10,742 nt of DNA, from NCBI GenBank assembly GCA_011620465.1, contig WOZC01000144.1:1-10742 (forward strand). The letters run 5' to 3'. This document shows, piece after piece, positions 1-7,849 of this stretch (the stretch's first letter is position 1; every line of letters begins with the position of its first letter). Source of the DNA: Anaerolineaceae bacterium (GTDB lineage: Bacteria > Chloroflexota > Anaerolineae > Anaerolineales > Anaerolineaceae). Both the position numbers and the translations under genes were made by a program. The notes beneath the pieces are model-generated. The model was not told the DNA's origin, searched no databases, and saw only the letters and a list, made by a program, of their open reading frames with translations.

Positions 1-1784
1 TCTCTATGGCTTCCCGGCTTCTATGGGAGAACATCGTTCCTGGCTGTGACCCCCTAGACGATGGCAACCCGATCTGCTTTGCCAATGGAATTTTCACCGG
101 TACGCCCGTGCCAGTGGGTGGAAAATTTGGCTTAGCTTCCAAATCACCCCTTACCGGCGTCATTGGCGACAGCTTGTCAGGCAGCTGGTTCTCGATCGCG
201 CTCAAACGAGCCGGTTGGGACGGTATGGTGCTGCATAATAGCTGCGATCGTTGGACTCAATTGTTTGTCGATGATGACCGCGTTCAATTCAACGATGCTA
301 CTTATCTGCTCGGCAAGGGCACCTTTGAAACCGAAGAAGCTATCCGCGTTAAACTTGGTGATGACCAGATCCGCTCCTGCACGATCGGTCCTTGCGGCGA
401 AAATTTAGTCCGTTATGCTAACGTGACAAACGATGGTAGGCAAGCTGGTCGCACAGGTCACGGCATGCTCTGGGGTCACAAAAAACTAAAGGCAGTCTCC
501 GTGCGCGGCACAAAAGGAGTCAAGGTTTTCGACCCAGCTACCTTGAACCAGTTATCTTTTGATATTTCAAAAACCGCGCAAGGCCAATACACAGAAAAAT
601 ATCGTGTCTACGGTACTGCTACAGGTCTTCTCAGTCAAAACAAAGCTGGCGTGTTACCTACACGGAACTTCCAGGAAGGCGTTTACGAAGATGCTGAATT
701 GGTCAGCGGTGAATACCTGGACAAACATCACAAGGTCAAGGTTATCGCCTGTGCTCAATGCCCCATCGCTTGTGAGCAAATGTCGATTGTCAAAACCGGA
801 CCGTTTGCTGGTGCGATGACTGGTATCGAATACGAAAGCCTGTTCGCTAACAGCTCCAACCTTGGCATAAACGACATACGCGCTGCGATAAAGCTGATTA
901 CGCTCGCCGATCAGGAAGGTATGGACACCATTACCATGGGTGTGACCATCGGTTATGCCATGGAGTGTTACGAAAAAGGCATTCTGACTGAAAAAGACTT
1001 TGCTTGTCCCTCCCATCCAGAAGGATTCACACTCAATTTTGGCGACGGCGATTCGGCGGTCAAATTGGCTGAGATGATCCGGGACCGTGAAGGCATCGGC
1101 AATTTGTTGGCAGAAGGTGTACGAATCGCAAGCAGAAAAATCGACGAAGAAAGAGGCACTGAAAGCTGGAAATGGGCAATGCACGTCAAAGGTCTGGAAC
1201 AAGCTGGGTACGATGCACGTTCCCTCAAGACGTTTGCTGTTGGGCTCGCTACCGGTACACGCGGCGGTTGCCATAATCGCTCTGCCGCTTATGATCCTGA
1301 CATAAAAGGTGAGACAAATCGATTAACAGTTGATGAAACCCGCGGAAAGGTTGCTGCTGATTCTGAAGAATATGCAGCAGTTTATGATACGCTCCCCTTA
1401 TGCAAATTTATCCGACGATGTTTCACTGGCAAGGCGGATCGTGCTGGAGCATGGCCTGCGATCGCGAAACTGATCAATGCGACTACTGGTTGGAATTACG
1501 ATTACGATGATATTGATCTGATCGGTATTCGAGCAACCAATATTAAAAAAGCCTTTAATATTCGCGAGGGTTGGACTCAAAAAGACGATGAATTGCCCTG
1601 GCGCTGGAAGCATGAGACAATGACAAAGGGTCCTGGAGCAGGTGTTTACGTCTCTGACGAAGAACTTGAATATATGAAACAGCTGTATTATAAAGCCAAA
1701 GGCTGGACTGAAGATGGTCTGATCCCAAAAGAACACCTGATCAAATTAGGCATGCCCGACGTTGCTGAAGAAATCGGAGTTTAA
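1..1784 (+). CDS. Aldehyde:ferredoxin oxidoreductase family (AOR/BamB-like) W/Mo-pterin catalytic subunit, 5'-truncated
   Basis: Catalytic subunit of a tungsten- or molybdenum-bis-pterin oxidoreductase with one [4Fe-4S] cluster; expected to be cytoplasmic. The frame is open to the left edge. The first ATG, at 6, aligns with the interior of the family's N-terminal domain (GxGLAxRLLxE region), so about 30-40 residues and the true start lie upstream. Numbering from that ATG (592 residues), the family blocks are the AKSPLTG-like pterin segment near residue 45, GPxGENLVRYANV, and GRTGHGMLWGHKKLKA. The cluster motif C-x2-C-x3-C is C249, C252 and C256, with a distal fourth ligand at C466 in LPLCKF. 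Family members oxidise aldehydes or reduce acids with ferredoxin; BamB reduces benzoyl-CoA. The adjoining four-cluster ferredoxin and HdrA genes recall the Bam complex or AOR-Hdr assemblies. The substrate and the metal cannot be decided from sequence. The family call is firm; the subfamily is not. Confidence 0.93.
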   Translation, partial: SMASRLLWENIVPGCDPLDDGNPICFANGIFTGTPVPVGGKFGLASKSPLTGVIGDSLSGSWFSIALKRAGWDGMVLHNSCDRWTQLFVDDDRVQFNDATYLLGKGTFETEEAIRVKLGDDQIRSCTIGPCGENLVRYANVTNDGRQAGRTGHGMLWGHKKLKAVSVRGTKGVKVFDPATLNQLSFDISKTAQGQYTEKYRVYGTATGLLSQNKAGVLPTRNFQEGVYEDAELVSGEYLDKHHKVKVIACAQCPIACEQMSIVKTGPFAGAMTGIEYESLFANSSNLGINDIRAAIKLITLADQEGMDTITMGVTIGYAMECYEKGILTEKDFACPSHPEGFTLNFGDGDSAVKLAEMIRDREGIGNLLAEGVRIASRKIDEERGTESWKWAMHVKGLEQAGYDARSLKTFAVGLATGTRGGCHNRSAAYDPDIKGETNRLTVDETRGKVAADSEEYAAVYDTLPLCKFIRRCFTGKADRAGAWPAIAKLINATTGWNYDYDDIDLIGIRATNIKKAFNIREGWTQKDDELPWRWKHETMTKGPGAGVYVSDEELEYMKQLYYKAKGWTEDGLIPKEHLIKLGMPDVAEEIGV

Positions 1785-1795
1785 CAAGGAGAACA

Positions 1796-2311
1796 ATGCC
1801 AACCACCAGTACTTCAAAATACGCTTATATAGAATGTGACCCAAACCTGTGTGTGGGTTGCCAACTCTGTGAGTACATGTGCTCTTTCACCAAGACAGGT
1901 GAATACAACAGTTATCGCAGCCGTATCCGCACCGTGCGGGTAGACGAAGTGCTTATTACTGCCATCGCCTGCCGTACGTGCGAAAACGCTCCCTGTGTGG
2001 TTGTCTGTCCAAGAGATGCCCTGACGCAAGACCCGCTTACTGGCATCATTGACATCAACCCAACCAAGTGTGATGGCTGCGCCTGGTGTATCGAGGCTTG
2101 CGATTTTGGTGCTATTTCAATCAATCCTGCCACTACGCTGGCTGAGATTTGCGATCTATGTAAAGATGAACCAGATGGTCCGCAGTGTGTGAAGTGGTGC
2201 CCAAAAGACGCCCTCAAGCTTACCACCCCAGACCAACGCTCCCAGCGTACGCGTAAGAAACTCATCACTGAGACGCTGGATATCCCAACAAAAGCAGTGG
2301 AACCTAAATGA
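1796..2311 (+). CDS. Four-cluster ferredoxin-like electron-transfer subunit of the AOR (BamC/HycB-like)
   Basis: Small iron-sulfur protein (171 residues) expected to take electrons from, or deliver them to, the AOR catalytic subunit. Sixteen cysteines fall in four motifs: C19/22/25/29, C59/62/67/71 followed by P, C92/95/98/102, and C119/122/131/135 followed by P. This is the interleaved pattern of DmsB/HycB-type four [4Fe-4S] subunits. An additional Cys14 precedes the first motif. The last 35 residues are hydrophilic, with no membrane segment or signal peptide. The ATG at 1796 is preceded by AAGGAG at 1786-1791, 11 bases after the AOR stop. The stop overlaps the next start by 4 bases (ATGA). 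BamC in the class II benzoyl-CoA reductase and the ferredoxin partner of bacterial AORs occupy the same position. Assignment to the AOR is inferred from adjacency. Confidence 0.9.
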   Translation: MPTTSTSKYAYIECDPNLCVGCQLCEYMCSFTKTGEYNSYRSRIRTVRVDEVLITAIACRTCENAPCVVVCPRDALTQDPLTGIIDINPTKCDGCAWCIEACDFGAISINPATTLAEICDLCKDEPDGPQCVKWCPKDALKLTTPDQRSQRTRKKLITETLDIPTKAVEPK

Positions 2312-4845
2312 ACGAAGAAGTAAGCAAACCCAAATATGTAGGCGCGATGCCGGAGGATGAACCTCGCATCGGTGTCTATGTCTGTCATTGTGGCAGCAAC
2401 ATTGCCGGTGTGATCCCACCCGCTGAGGTTGTTGATTTTGCCGGAAGCCTTCCCGGTGTGGTTCATGCAGCTGAAACCATGTATGCATGTGCTGACAGCG
2501 GACAGCGCCTGATCAAAGAAGATATCAAAAAACACGGACTCAACCGGGTGGTCGTTTCAGCGTGTTCTGTGCGTATGCACGAGCCTACCTTTAGAGCATG
2601 CGTGGCCGAAGCTGGATTAAACCCTTTCCTGATGGAGATGGCTAACATCCGCGAGCAATGCACCTGGGCTCATGGGCATGACCGCGAAGGAGCGCTCGAA
2701 AAAGCCAAAGACCTGACGGCTGCAGCGGTAGCAAAAGCTTCTTTTTTGACCCCGCTGGATATGATCAATGTGCCTGTCACCAAGAAAGCCCTGGTCATTG
2801 GAGGCGGCGTAGCAGGCATCAGTGCCGCGCTCGACCTGGCGGAGCAAAAAATTCCGGTCACATTAGTTGAAAAACAACCAACAATTGGCGGGGTCATGGC
2901 GCAACTAAACAAGACCTTTCCAACGATGGATTGCTCGATATGAATTCTCGCACCAAAAATGGTTGACGCGGCGCGTCAGCCCCTGATCGAAGTAAAAGCT
3001 TATACTGAAGTCGAGAAAGTCGAAGGCTTTGTCGGCAATTTCAAGGTCACCCTGCGAGAAAAAGCCAAGTATGTACGCGCGGACCGCTGCAACGGTTGTG
3101 CGGCTTGCGCCAATGCTTGTCCGGTGGAAGTACCCAACTATTTTGAGATGAATTTAGCTCCCCGAAAAGCGGCGTATGTGCCCATGAGCCAGTCTGTGCC
3201 GCTGATTTACAACATCGATATGGACGCCTGCATCCATTGTTATAAATGCGTGGAAGCCTGCGGCGCGCTTGAAGCGATCGATTTCAGCATGGAAGACAAA
3301 GTTACCGAAGAAGATATCGGCGCGATCGTGGTTGCTACCGGTTTTGGTCATTTTGACCCCACTCCTATGACTGAATACGGTTATGGGCGCTTTCCGAATG
3401 TTATCACCGCCATGGAAATGGAACGCCTGAACAATTCTGCAGGAGCCACCCACGGCTTGGTGATTCGTCCGAGTGACAACAATCGTCCTCAAAAACTGGC
3501 GATTATCAACTGTGTCGGCTCGCGCGATAAACGCTACAACCCCTCTTGCTCCAATTTCTGCTGCATGTACGCGATTAAAAACGCGCTTTTACTCAAGCAG
3601 ATGAATCCGGATATGGATATTTCGATATATTACATCGACATCCGCACCCCGTCCAAAGGATATGAAGAATTTTATGACCGCGCCCGGGAAGCCGGTATCA
3701 AGTTCATCCAGGGGCGACCGGCTGAGATTACGGAAGATCCTGATAGCCACCAGCTCTTTATCAAATCTGAAGACATCACTCTCGGTCGCGTGATCGAACA
3801 CGAGTATGACCTGGTTATGCTCAACCAGGCAGCTGTTCCTCAGCCTGACCAGGACCACATGAGCTCAGTTCTGAATGTTGCTCAATCTCCTGGCGGCTGG
3901 TTTATGGAATATCACCCCAAATTGCGGCCAATCGACAGTCCTACTGACGGAATTTTCTTTGCAGGTGCCTGCCAGGGGCCAAAAGATATCCCTGCCAGTG
4001 TTGCCCAGGGTTCGGCGGCAGCCTCGCGCGCTTCTCGCATTCTGCATTCGGATACCTGGCAAATCGAACCGACGGTTGCCGTTGTCTGGTCAGACCGCTG
4101 TGTCAGCGGTAAAGGTCAGGCTTGTGGTATCTGTGAAAGAGCCTGCCCGTACGGTGCGATTGATTACACCAAGGGTATTTCCGCAGAGGTTATCACGGCG
4201 AAATGTCATGGTTGTGGTGCCTGTGTAGGCGAATGCCCCCATGACGCGATCACCCAGCTGCATTACACAGATGCGCAGGTACTCGCACAGATCCGCACAC
4301 TGCTTGCAGTTGAACCCGAAAAGAAAATTCTGGCTTTCCGCTGTCAGTGGTGTTCCTATGGTGGTGCAGACCTGGCTGGAACCAGCCACTTCGAATACAG
4401 CGCCAATGAACGCGGTCTGCGCGTGATGTGCTCTGCCCGAATGGACGCTGACTTAATCTATGAAGCCTACCGGTTGGGTGCTGGCGCAATTTTGTATTCC
4501 GGCTGCCATCCACAAGACTGCCATTACATTACTGGTCAAATTGTTGGTGCCAAACGCGCTGCCCGGCTCGAGAAAATGTTTGCCCGTTTGGGCATGAGCC
4601 CCGGACGCTTCCGCACCGAGTGGATCAGCGCTGCTGAAGGCGATAAGTACGCCCGCGTGATCAATGAAATGCAAGCCGCGCTCGATGCAATCCCAGAAGA
4701 CCAGTTGAAGGCTGAAATCGATCGTCTGAAGCCTGAGATGGAAAAGAAACTGACCAAGTTGAACGAGATCCCTGGGGTTGAAGAAGCCATGATCCAGGTC
4801 GATTTCATTGTCAAGGATTTGCTGAACAAGGCGGTGCCCGTATGA
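2308..4845 (+). CDS. hdrA: HdrA-MvhD fusion, selenoprotein (Sec212 encoded by UGA at 2941-2943)
   Basis: FAD iron-sulfur hub of heterodisulfide-reductase-type complexes, the site of flavin-based electron bifurcation in methanogen HdrABC-MvhAGD. Read through the TGA it is 845 residues. In order: HdrA N-terminal domain (VCHCGSNIAGV near residue 24); FAD-binding GGGVAG at 165-170; DCSIU ending at Sec212; inserted dicluster ferredoxin (C261/264/267/271 and C308/311/314/318); the C402, C414, C418, C419 set (CVGSRD and CxxxCC) that ligates a further cluster in HdrA; C-terminal ferredoxin (C598/606/609/613 and C633/636/639/643); and a fused MvhD domain (C679, C682, C708, C733, C738), presumed to bind [2Fe-2S]. 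Homologous HdrA proteins have Cys at position 212, and the reading frame and homology continue in phase after the TGA. A SECIS-like hairpin follows. Two separate genes or a nonsense mutation are much less likely. It overlaps both neighbouring genes by 4 bases. Confidence 0.92.
2941..2943 (+). other. In-frame UGA recoded as selenocysteine
   Basis: TGA replaces the codon for the second cysteine of the HdrA motif DCSxCILxPK. Upstream the frame ends KTFPTMDCSI; downstream the same frame goes on ILAPKMVDAARQP with no shift. There is no ribosome binding site close before the ATG at 2959, and that ATG aligns with the middle of the FAD domain, so it is not a start. UGA at a conserved redox cysteine is the classic mark of a selenoprotein. 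Sec-containing HdrA is established in Methanococcus, and selenocysteines are reported in the related Bam complex. Confidence 0.9.
2961..2981 (+). promoter_or_regulatory. Bacterial SECIS hairpin in the hdrA mRNA
   Basis: The RNA can fold GGUUGACGC (2961-2969) against GCGUCAGCC (2973-2981): nine contiguous pairs, one of them U-G, closing a GGC loop at 2970-2972. Seventeen bases separate the UGA from the stem and 26 separate it from the loop. Bacterial SECIS elements recognised by SelB lie just 3' of the UGA inside the coding region, with a short apical loop that starts with G and lies about 16-37 bases from the codon. This hairpin meets those criteria. The E. coli fdhF element has an additional bulged U that I do not see here. 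SelB binding is inferred. Confidence 0.82.
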
Positions 4846-5429
4846 GCCATCAAACCTTGTCTGATTCTCTGGCAGAGCAGGTTAAAGCCATCCCTGGCGG
4901 CGAAATGCTAATGATGTGTTTCTCTTGTGGTACCTGTACAAGTAAATGCATGATCCAGGAAAAGCTGGAGCCAAATTACAATCCCCGCAGGTTGATCCGT
5001 GAAGCTGCTTTCAACTTTGAAGAGACTGCCTTTACTGATCAAACCACCTGGCTCTGCAGCGCCTGCGACCTTTGTTATCCAGCCTGTCCACAAAAAATCC
5101 ACATTTCCGGTGTGATCACTGCTGTTAAACAACTGGCTGTTGCACAGGGACGCCAAAACCCATACCAGGTTGCTAAGGTGGACGAATCCACCTGTGTAGC
5201 CTGTGGGTTATGTGTTCAGGTTTGCCCGTACCAGGCAATTACCTTAACTGAGAAAAAAGTGCCTTTTAGAGGCATGATCAGCGTTGCTTCAGTGGACCCA
5301 GGCAAATGTATGGCATGCGGGATGTGTAATGCCGCCTGCCGTTCAACGTCCATTCGCCTGAGCCAGGATTTCAACGACAATCGTGTCCTTGAAAACTTGT
5401 GGAGTTGGCTTGAAAGTGAGGCTGCATGA
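4842..5429 (+). CDS. hdrC: HdrC-like protein fused to a C-terminal 2[4Fe-4S] ferredoxin domain
   Basis: Iron-sulfur wire of the Hdr complex, 195 residues. The N-terminal part is HdrC-like: C26-F-S-C29-G-T-C32-T-S-K-C36, then after a helical NPRRLIREA stretch C72-x2-C75-x2-C78-x3-C82-P, predicting two [4Fe-4S] clusters. The C-terminal part adds two more motifs, C118/121/124/128 followed by P, and C156/159/162/166, where the expected proline is replaced by Arg. Canonical HdrC has only the first two, so this one is extended by a ferredoxin. In methanogens HdrC links HdrA to HdrB; here no hdrB (CCG-domain) gene follows, and the neighbour is mvhD. The start overlaps the hdrA stop (ATGA), with a modest AAGGCGG at 4828-4834 upstream. 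No signal peptide or membrane segment is seen. The family call is firm; the partner is uncertain. Confidence 0.88.
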   Translation: MSHQTLSDSLAEQVKAIPGGEMLMMCFSCGTCTSKCMIQEKLEPNYNPRRLIREAAFNFEETAFTDQTTWLCSACDLCYPACPQKIHISGVITAVKQLAVAQGRQNPYQVAKVDESTCVACGLCVQVCPYQAITLTEKKVPFRGMISVASVDPGKCMACGMCNAACRSTSIRLSQDFNDNRVLENLWSWLESEAA

Positions 5430-5869
5430 TGTCTCTGAAACCCAAAATCGCTTTATTTCAATGCCAATGGTGCTTGTATTCACCAACAGACCAGGAATGG
5501 GTCGACTCACAGCTGCCCGAAAACATCCACCTTATCAAGACACCCTGTACCGGTCGTATCAACCCCCTTTATGTGCTCAATGCCGTCCAGGGTGGTGCCG
5601 ACGGAGTAATGATCAGCGGCTGCTTGCCCGAACAGTGTCATTTCAAGACTGGTAACATGGCTGCCCGCAGACAATTGGAAGAATTCAATGATTTCCTGGA
5701 CTATATCGGATATGAGAAGAGCCGTATGCGCTTCGTATGGCTCGATTTACAGGACAGGGGCATCATCCAGAAGCGATTGGCTCAATTTGAAAAGGACCTG
5801 GAAGCATTAGGTCAAGCCAGCAACCTGGTTACACGAGTGAAAGTTGCCGAGGGAGGTCAGAATGCCTGA
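5426..5869 (+). CDS. mvhD: MvhD/FlxD-family [2Fe-2S] electron-transfer subunit
   Basis: Single-domain MvhD protein (147 residues) that in Hdr complexes carries electrons from a hydrogenase, formate dehydrogenase or NADH module into HdrA. The five signature cysteines are C13 and C16 (FQCQWC), C41, and C66 and C71 (SGCLPEQCHF), numbered from 5426. The C-terminal third is a charged helical segment of the usual family type. It is the second MvhD module in the operon, after the one fused to HdrA. The start region is ATGATG: the first ATG (5426) overlaps the upstream stop by 4 bases, while the second (5429) is better spaced from GTGAGG at 5416-5421, so the protein may be one residue shorter. Its 3' end overlaps the next gene by 8 bases. 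Confidence 0.92.
   Translation: MMSLKPKIALFQCQWCLYSPTDQEWVDSQLPENIHLIKTPCTGRINPLYVLNAVQGGADGVMISGCLPEQCHFKTGNMAARRQLEEFNDFLDYIGYEKSRMRFVWLDLQDRGIIQKRLAQFEKDLEALGQASNLVTRVKVAEGGQNA
5851..5856 (+). promoter_or_regulatory. Shine-Dalgarno GGGAGG choosing the 5862 start
   Basis: GGGAGG at 5851-5856 lies 5 bases before the ATG at 5862. It makes that ATG a far better start than the in-frame TTG at 5844, which has no comparable site. Confidence 0.8.
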
Positions 5870-6812
5870 TCTCAACGCAATTAAAGCTGAAGCCAAACGC
5901 TTGCTTGCGGAAGGAGTGGTCGAGGTCGTTGTCGCCTTCAAACCTGGTGACACCCCACTTCATCCCCAGCCTGCATTTTTCACCAACGTCGATGAGGTCG
6001 AGAACCTTGTCTACGATGGTCTCTGCCAGAACAACCTGGCAACTTTCCTCACCCGACTTCCGAAAACAAAGAAAGTCGGCATGCTTGTGCGCGGTTGTGA
6101 AAACCGATCTGTCAACGCTCTCGTTGTAGAGAAGCAGAAATCTCGTGAAAATCTTTACCTGGTCGGTATCCCCTGCGAAGGTATCATTGATTGGAGAAAA
6201 ATTGTAGAGCGTGCCGGCGAAGCTGTTCTGGCTGTGAATGAAAATAACTATGTTGTCGAAATTGAAACGCGTGATGAGCACTTCACTTTCTCGAAGAACG
6301 AATTGTTACACGATAGCTGCCTGCGCTGTGTCCACCCCACCCCCCTCAGTGCTGACATTCTGATTGGTGAAGCTCTTCCAGAAGGCAACCTTGCTATTGC
6401 TCGTAAGGCAGTTGAAGAATTTGAAGCACAGACTATCGAAGATAAATACGCCTGGTTTCAAAAAGAAGCCGAACGCTGCATCCGCTGCTACGCCTGTCGC
6501 GAAGCTTGCCCGATGTGCTATTGCACTGAATGTTTCGTGGACCACATCGAACCCCGCTGGACAGAAAGTGGCGCTACCCCCGCCGGTATGCAAGGCTGGC
6601 ACATTGTGCGCGCATTCCATCAGACTGCTCGCTGCACAGATTGCGGTGCTTGCGAACGCGCCTGCCCGATGGACATCAAAATGACCTATCTGACCGAAAA
6701 GCTGAACCACGACATGATAAACAAATACAATTTCGAAGCCGGTTTAGACACCCAGACCCTGCCGCCCTTTGCGACAGTCACGCTGGATGACAAGAACCGC
6801 TTTATGGCGTGA
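5862..6812 (+). CDS. FrhB/FdhB-like dicluster iron-sulfur protein of the Flx-type module
   Basis: Soluble iron-sulfur protein of 316 residues. The N-terminal ~190 residues resemble the F420-hydrogenase/formate-dehydrogenase beta (FrhB/FdhB) fold, with a VGMLVRGCENRSVNAL block and an HDSCLRCVHPTPLSAD segment. The C-terminal part is a dicluster ferredoxin: C206/209/212/216 followed by P, with extra C219, C221 and C224, then C258/261/264/268 followed by P. FrhB relatives bind flavin, but that cannot be verified here. Proteins of this kind occur in bacterial flx-hdr clusters beside an NAD(P)-binding flavoprotein and MvhD, which is the arrangement here. The role is inferred to be relaying electrons between the NAD(P)H flavoprotein and MvhD/HdrA. 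It could equally be called an FdhB-like subunit, but no formate dehydrogenase catalytic gene is in view. Confidence 0.85.
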   Translation: MPDLNAIKAEAKRLLAEGVVEVVVAFKPGDTPLHPQPAFFTNVDEVENLVYDGLCQNNLATFLTRLPKTKKVGMLVRGCENRSVNALVVEKQKSRENLYLVGIPCEGIIDWRKIVERAGEAVLAVNENNYVVEIETRDEHFTFSKNELLHDSCLRCVHPTPLSADILIGEALPEGNLAIARKAVEEFEAQTIEDKYAWFQKEAERCIRCYACREACPMCYCTECFVDHIEPRWTESGATPAGMQGWHIVRAFHQTARCTDCGACERACPMDIKMTYLTEKLNHDMINKYNFEAGLDTQTLPPFATVTLDDKNRFMA

Positions 6813-6818
6813 GGAGAG
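6811..6818 (+). promoter_or_regulatory. Shine-Dalgarno GAGGAGAG choosing the 6827 start
   Basis: The purine-rich GAGGAGAG at 6811-6818, 8 bases before ATG 6827, supports that start. The in-frame GTG at 6809 would place the binding site inside the coding region. Confidence 0.8.
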
Positions 6819-6826
6819 AGACAGCT

Positions 6827-7849
6827 ATGAACCTTATCCTCGAAAAACAAGCCCTGCCTGGTTTGCTGCAATCCTGGCGTGAGCAGTATGATGTTTATGT
6901 ACCACAAAAAATGGAACGATTTTCACATTTCATGCCGCTCACGGAAGAAAGCGTATTGGTAACTGGTGAGCCGCACAATACGCGCATCCCTCCCAAAGCA
7001 CTCTTCCTGCCCATGACAGAAACATTGGTGAAATTCACCCGTTTTGGCGGTTATGAAGATGCCCAGCAAAATGTTCAACCCCGTGTTGTCTTTGGTATCC
7101 GCCCCTGCGACGCCCAGGCGATCCAATTGCTGGACACTTCTTTCATCCAGGAAGGTTACACCGATCCGCTCTGGTTGGAACGACGGGAAAAGACGATCAC
7201 CATCGGTCTTGGCTGCCATCAGCCCTGCCATAACGGATTTTGCACGACCGTGGGTTATGGTCCATTCAACAAATCCGACCTGGACGCGCTGTTGACTGAC
7301 TTGGGCGACACTTACCTCGTCGAAACTCTCTCTGAAGCTGGAGAAGCCTGTTTCCAGGATCTTTCTCCTGCTTCTGACGACATTTATGAACACGCACTAG
7401 AAATTCAGCAGATCGCCCATGACCAAATGCCGGTTGCCTTTGAAACTGAGAATCTCAAGGAAAAGCTGGAACAGAATTTCAATAGTAAGTTTTGGGAAGA
7501 AGTCTCGCAAAGCTGTTTGGGCTGCGGTGTTTGCACCTTCCTGTGCCCCACTTGCTTCTGCTTCGACATCGTCGACGAAACCCAGCGCAAGCAGCGCGTG
7601 CGCAACTGGGATACCTGTATGTTCCGAACCTATTCCCTGGAAGCTTCCGGGCACAACCCGCGCCCATCCCGGGTGGAACGGACCCGCCAACGCCTCAGCC
7701 ACAAGTTCGTTTACTGGCTGGACCAGGTGAATCAAATTGGATGCACCGGATGTGGTCGCTGCGTGCGCTATTGCCCGGTCGGGATTGACATTCGTGCCAT
7801 GCTCCGCCAGGCTCAAACCCTTCCTTTCGAGGTGAGCCATGCAGTCTGA
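6827..7849 (+). CDS. AsrA-like 4Fe-4S dicluster electron-transfer protein (Flx-type module)
   Basis: Iron-sulfur protein of 340 residues resembling anaerobic sulfite reductase subunit A and the equivalent subunits of bacterial hydrogenase and Flx modules. The N-terminal ~200 residues include IRPCDAQAI (C94) and a GCHQPCHNGFC segment typical of this group. The C-terminal ferredoxin has C230/233/236/240 followed by P, with extra C243 and C245, and C306/309/312/316 followed by P. AsrA-type proteins pass electrons from a partner AsrB-type NAD(P)H flavoprotein; here that partner is the next gene, overlapping by 11 bases, which suggests translational coupling. No siroheme sulfite reductase catalytic subunit (AsrC) is present, so sulfite reduction is not indicated. 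No membrane segment is seen. Confidence 0.86.
   Translation: MNLILEKQALPGLLQSWREQYDVYVPQKMERFSHFMPLTEESVLVTGEPHNTRIPPKALFLPMTETLVKFTRFGGYEDAQQNVQPRVVFGIRPCDAQAIQLLDTSFIQEGYTDPLWLERREKTITIGLGCHQPCHNGFCTTVGYGPFNKSDLDALLTDLGDTYLVETLSEAGEACFQDLSPASDDIYEHALEIQQIAHDQMPVAFETENLKEKLEQNFNSKFWEEVSQSCLGCGVCTFLCPTCFCFDIVDETQRKQRVRNWDTCMFRTYSLEASGHNPRPSRVERTRQRLSHKFVYWLDQVNQIGCTGCGRCVRYCPVGIDIRAMLRQAQTLPFEVSHAV

Noticed and set aside
654..1274. Minus-strand open frame of 206 codons opposite the AOR gene
   Set aside because: It lies wholly within the AOR gene, has no recognisable domain and reads as a cysteine- and phenylalanine-rich shadow of the coding strand.
1912..2535. Minus-strand open frame of 207 codons across the ferredoxin/hdrA junction
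   Set aside because: It spans two firmly identified plus-strand genes, shows no family resemblance and has no sign of its own start signals.
2941..2959. Ordinary stop codon ending one gene, with a second gene starting at ATG 2959
   Set aside because: The two pieces join in the same frame at the middle of the HdrA FAD domain, the TGA falls on a conserved Cys, ATG 2959 has no ribosome binding site, and a SECIS-like hairpin follows.
5862..7849. Dissimilatory or assimilatory sulfite reductase (Asr) operon
   Set aside because: AsrA- and AsrB-like proteins are present but no siroheme AsrC subunit is, and the neighbours are Hdr, MvhD and AOR genes, so a Flx-type module fits better.
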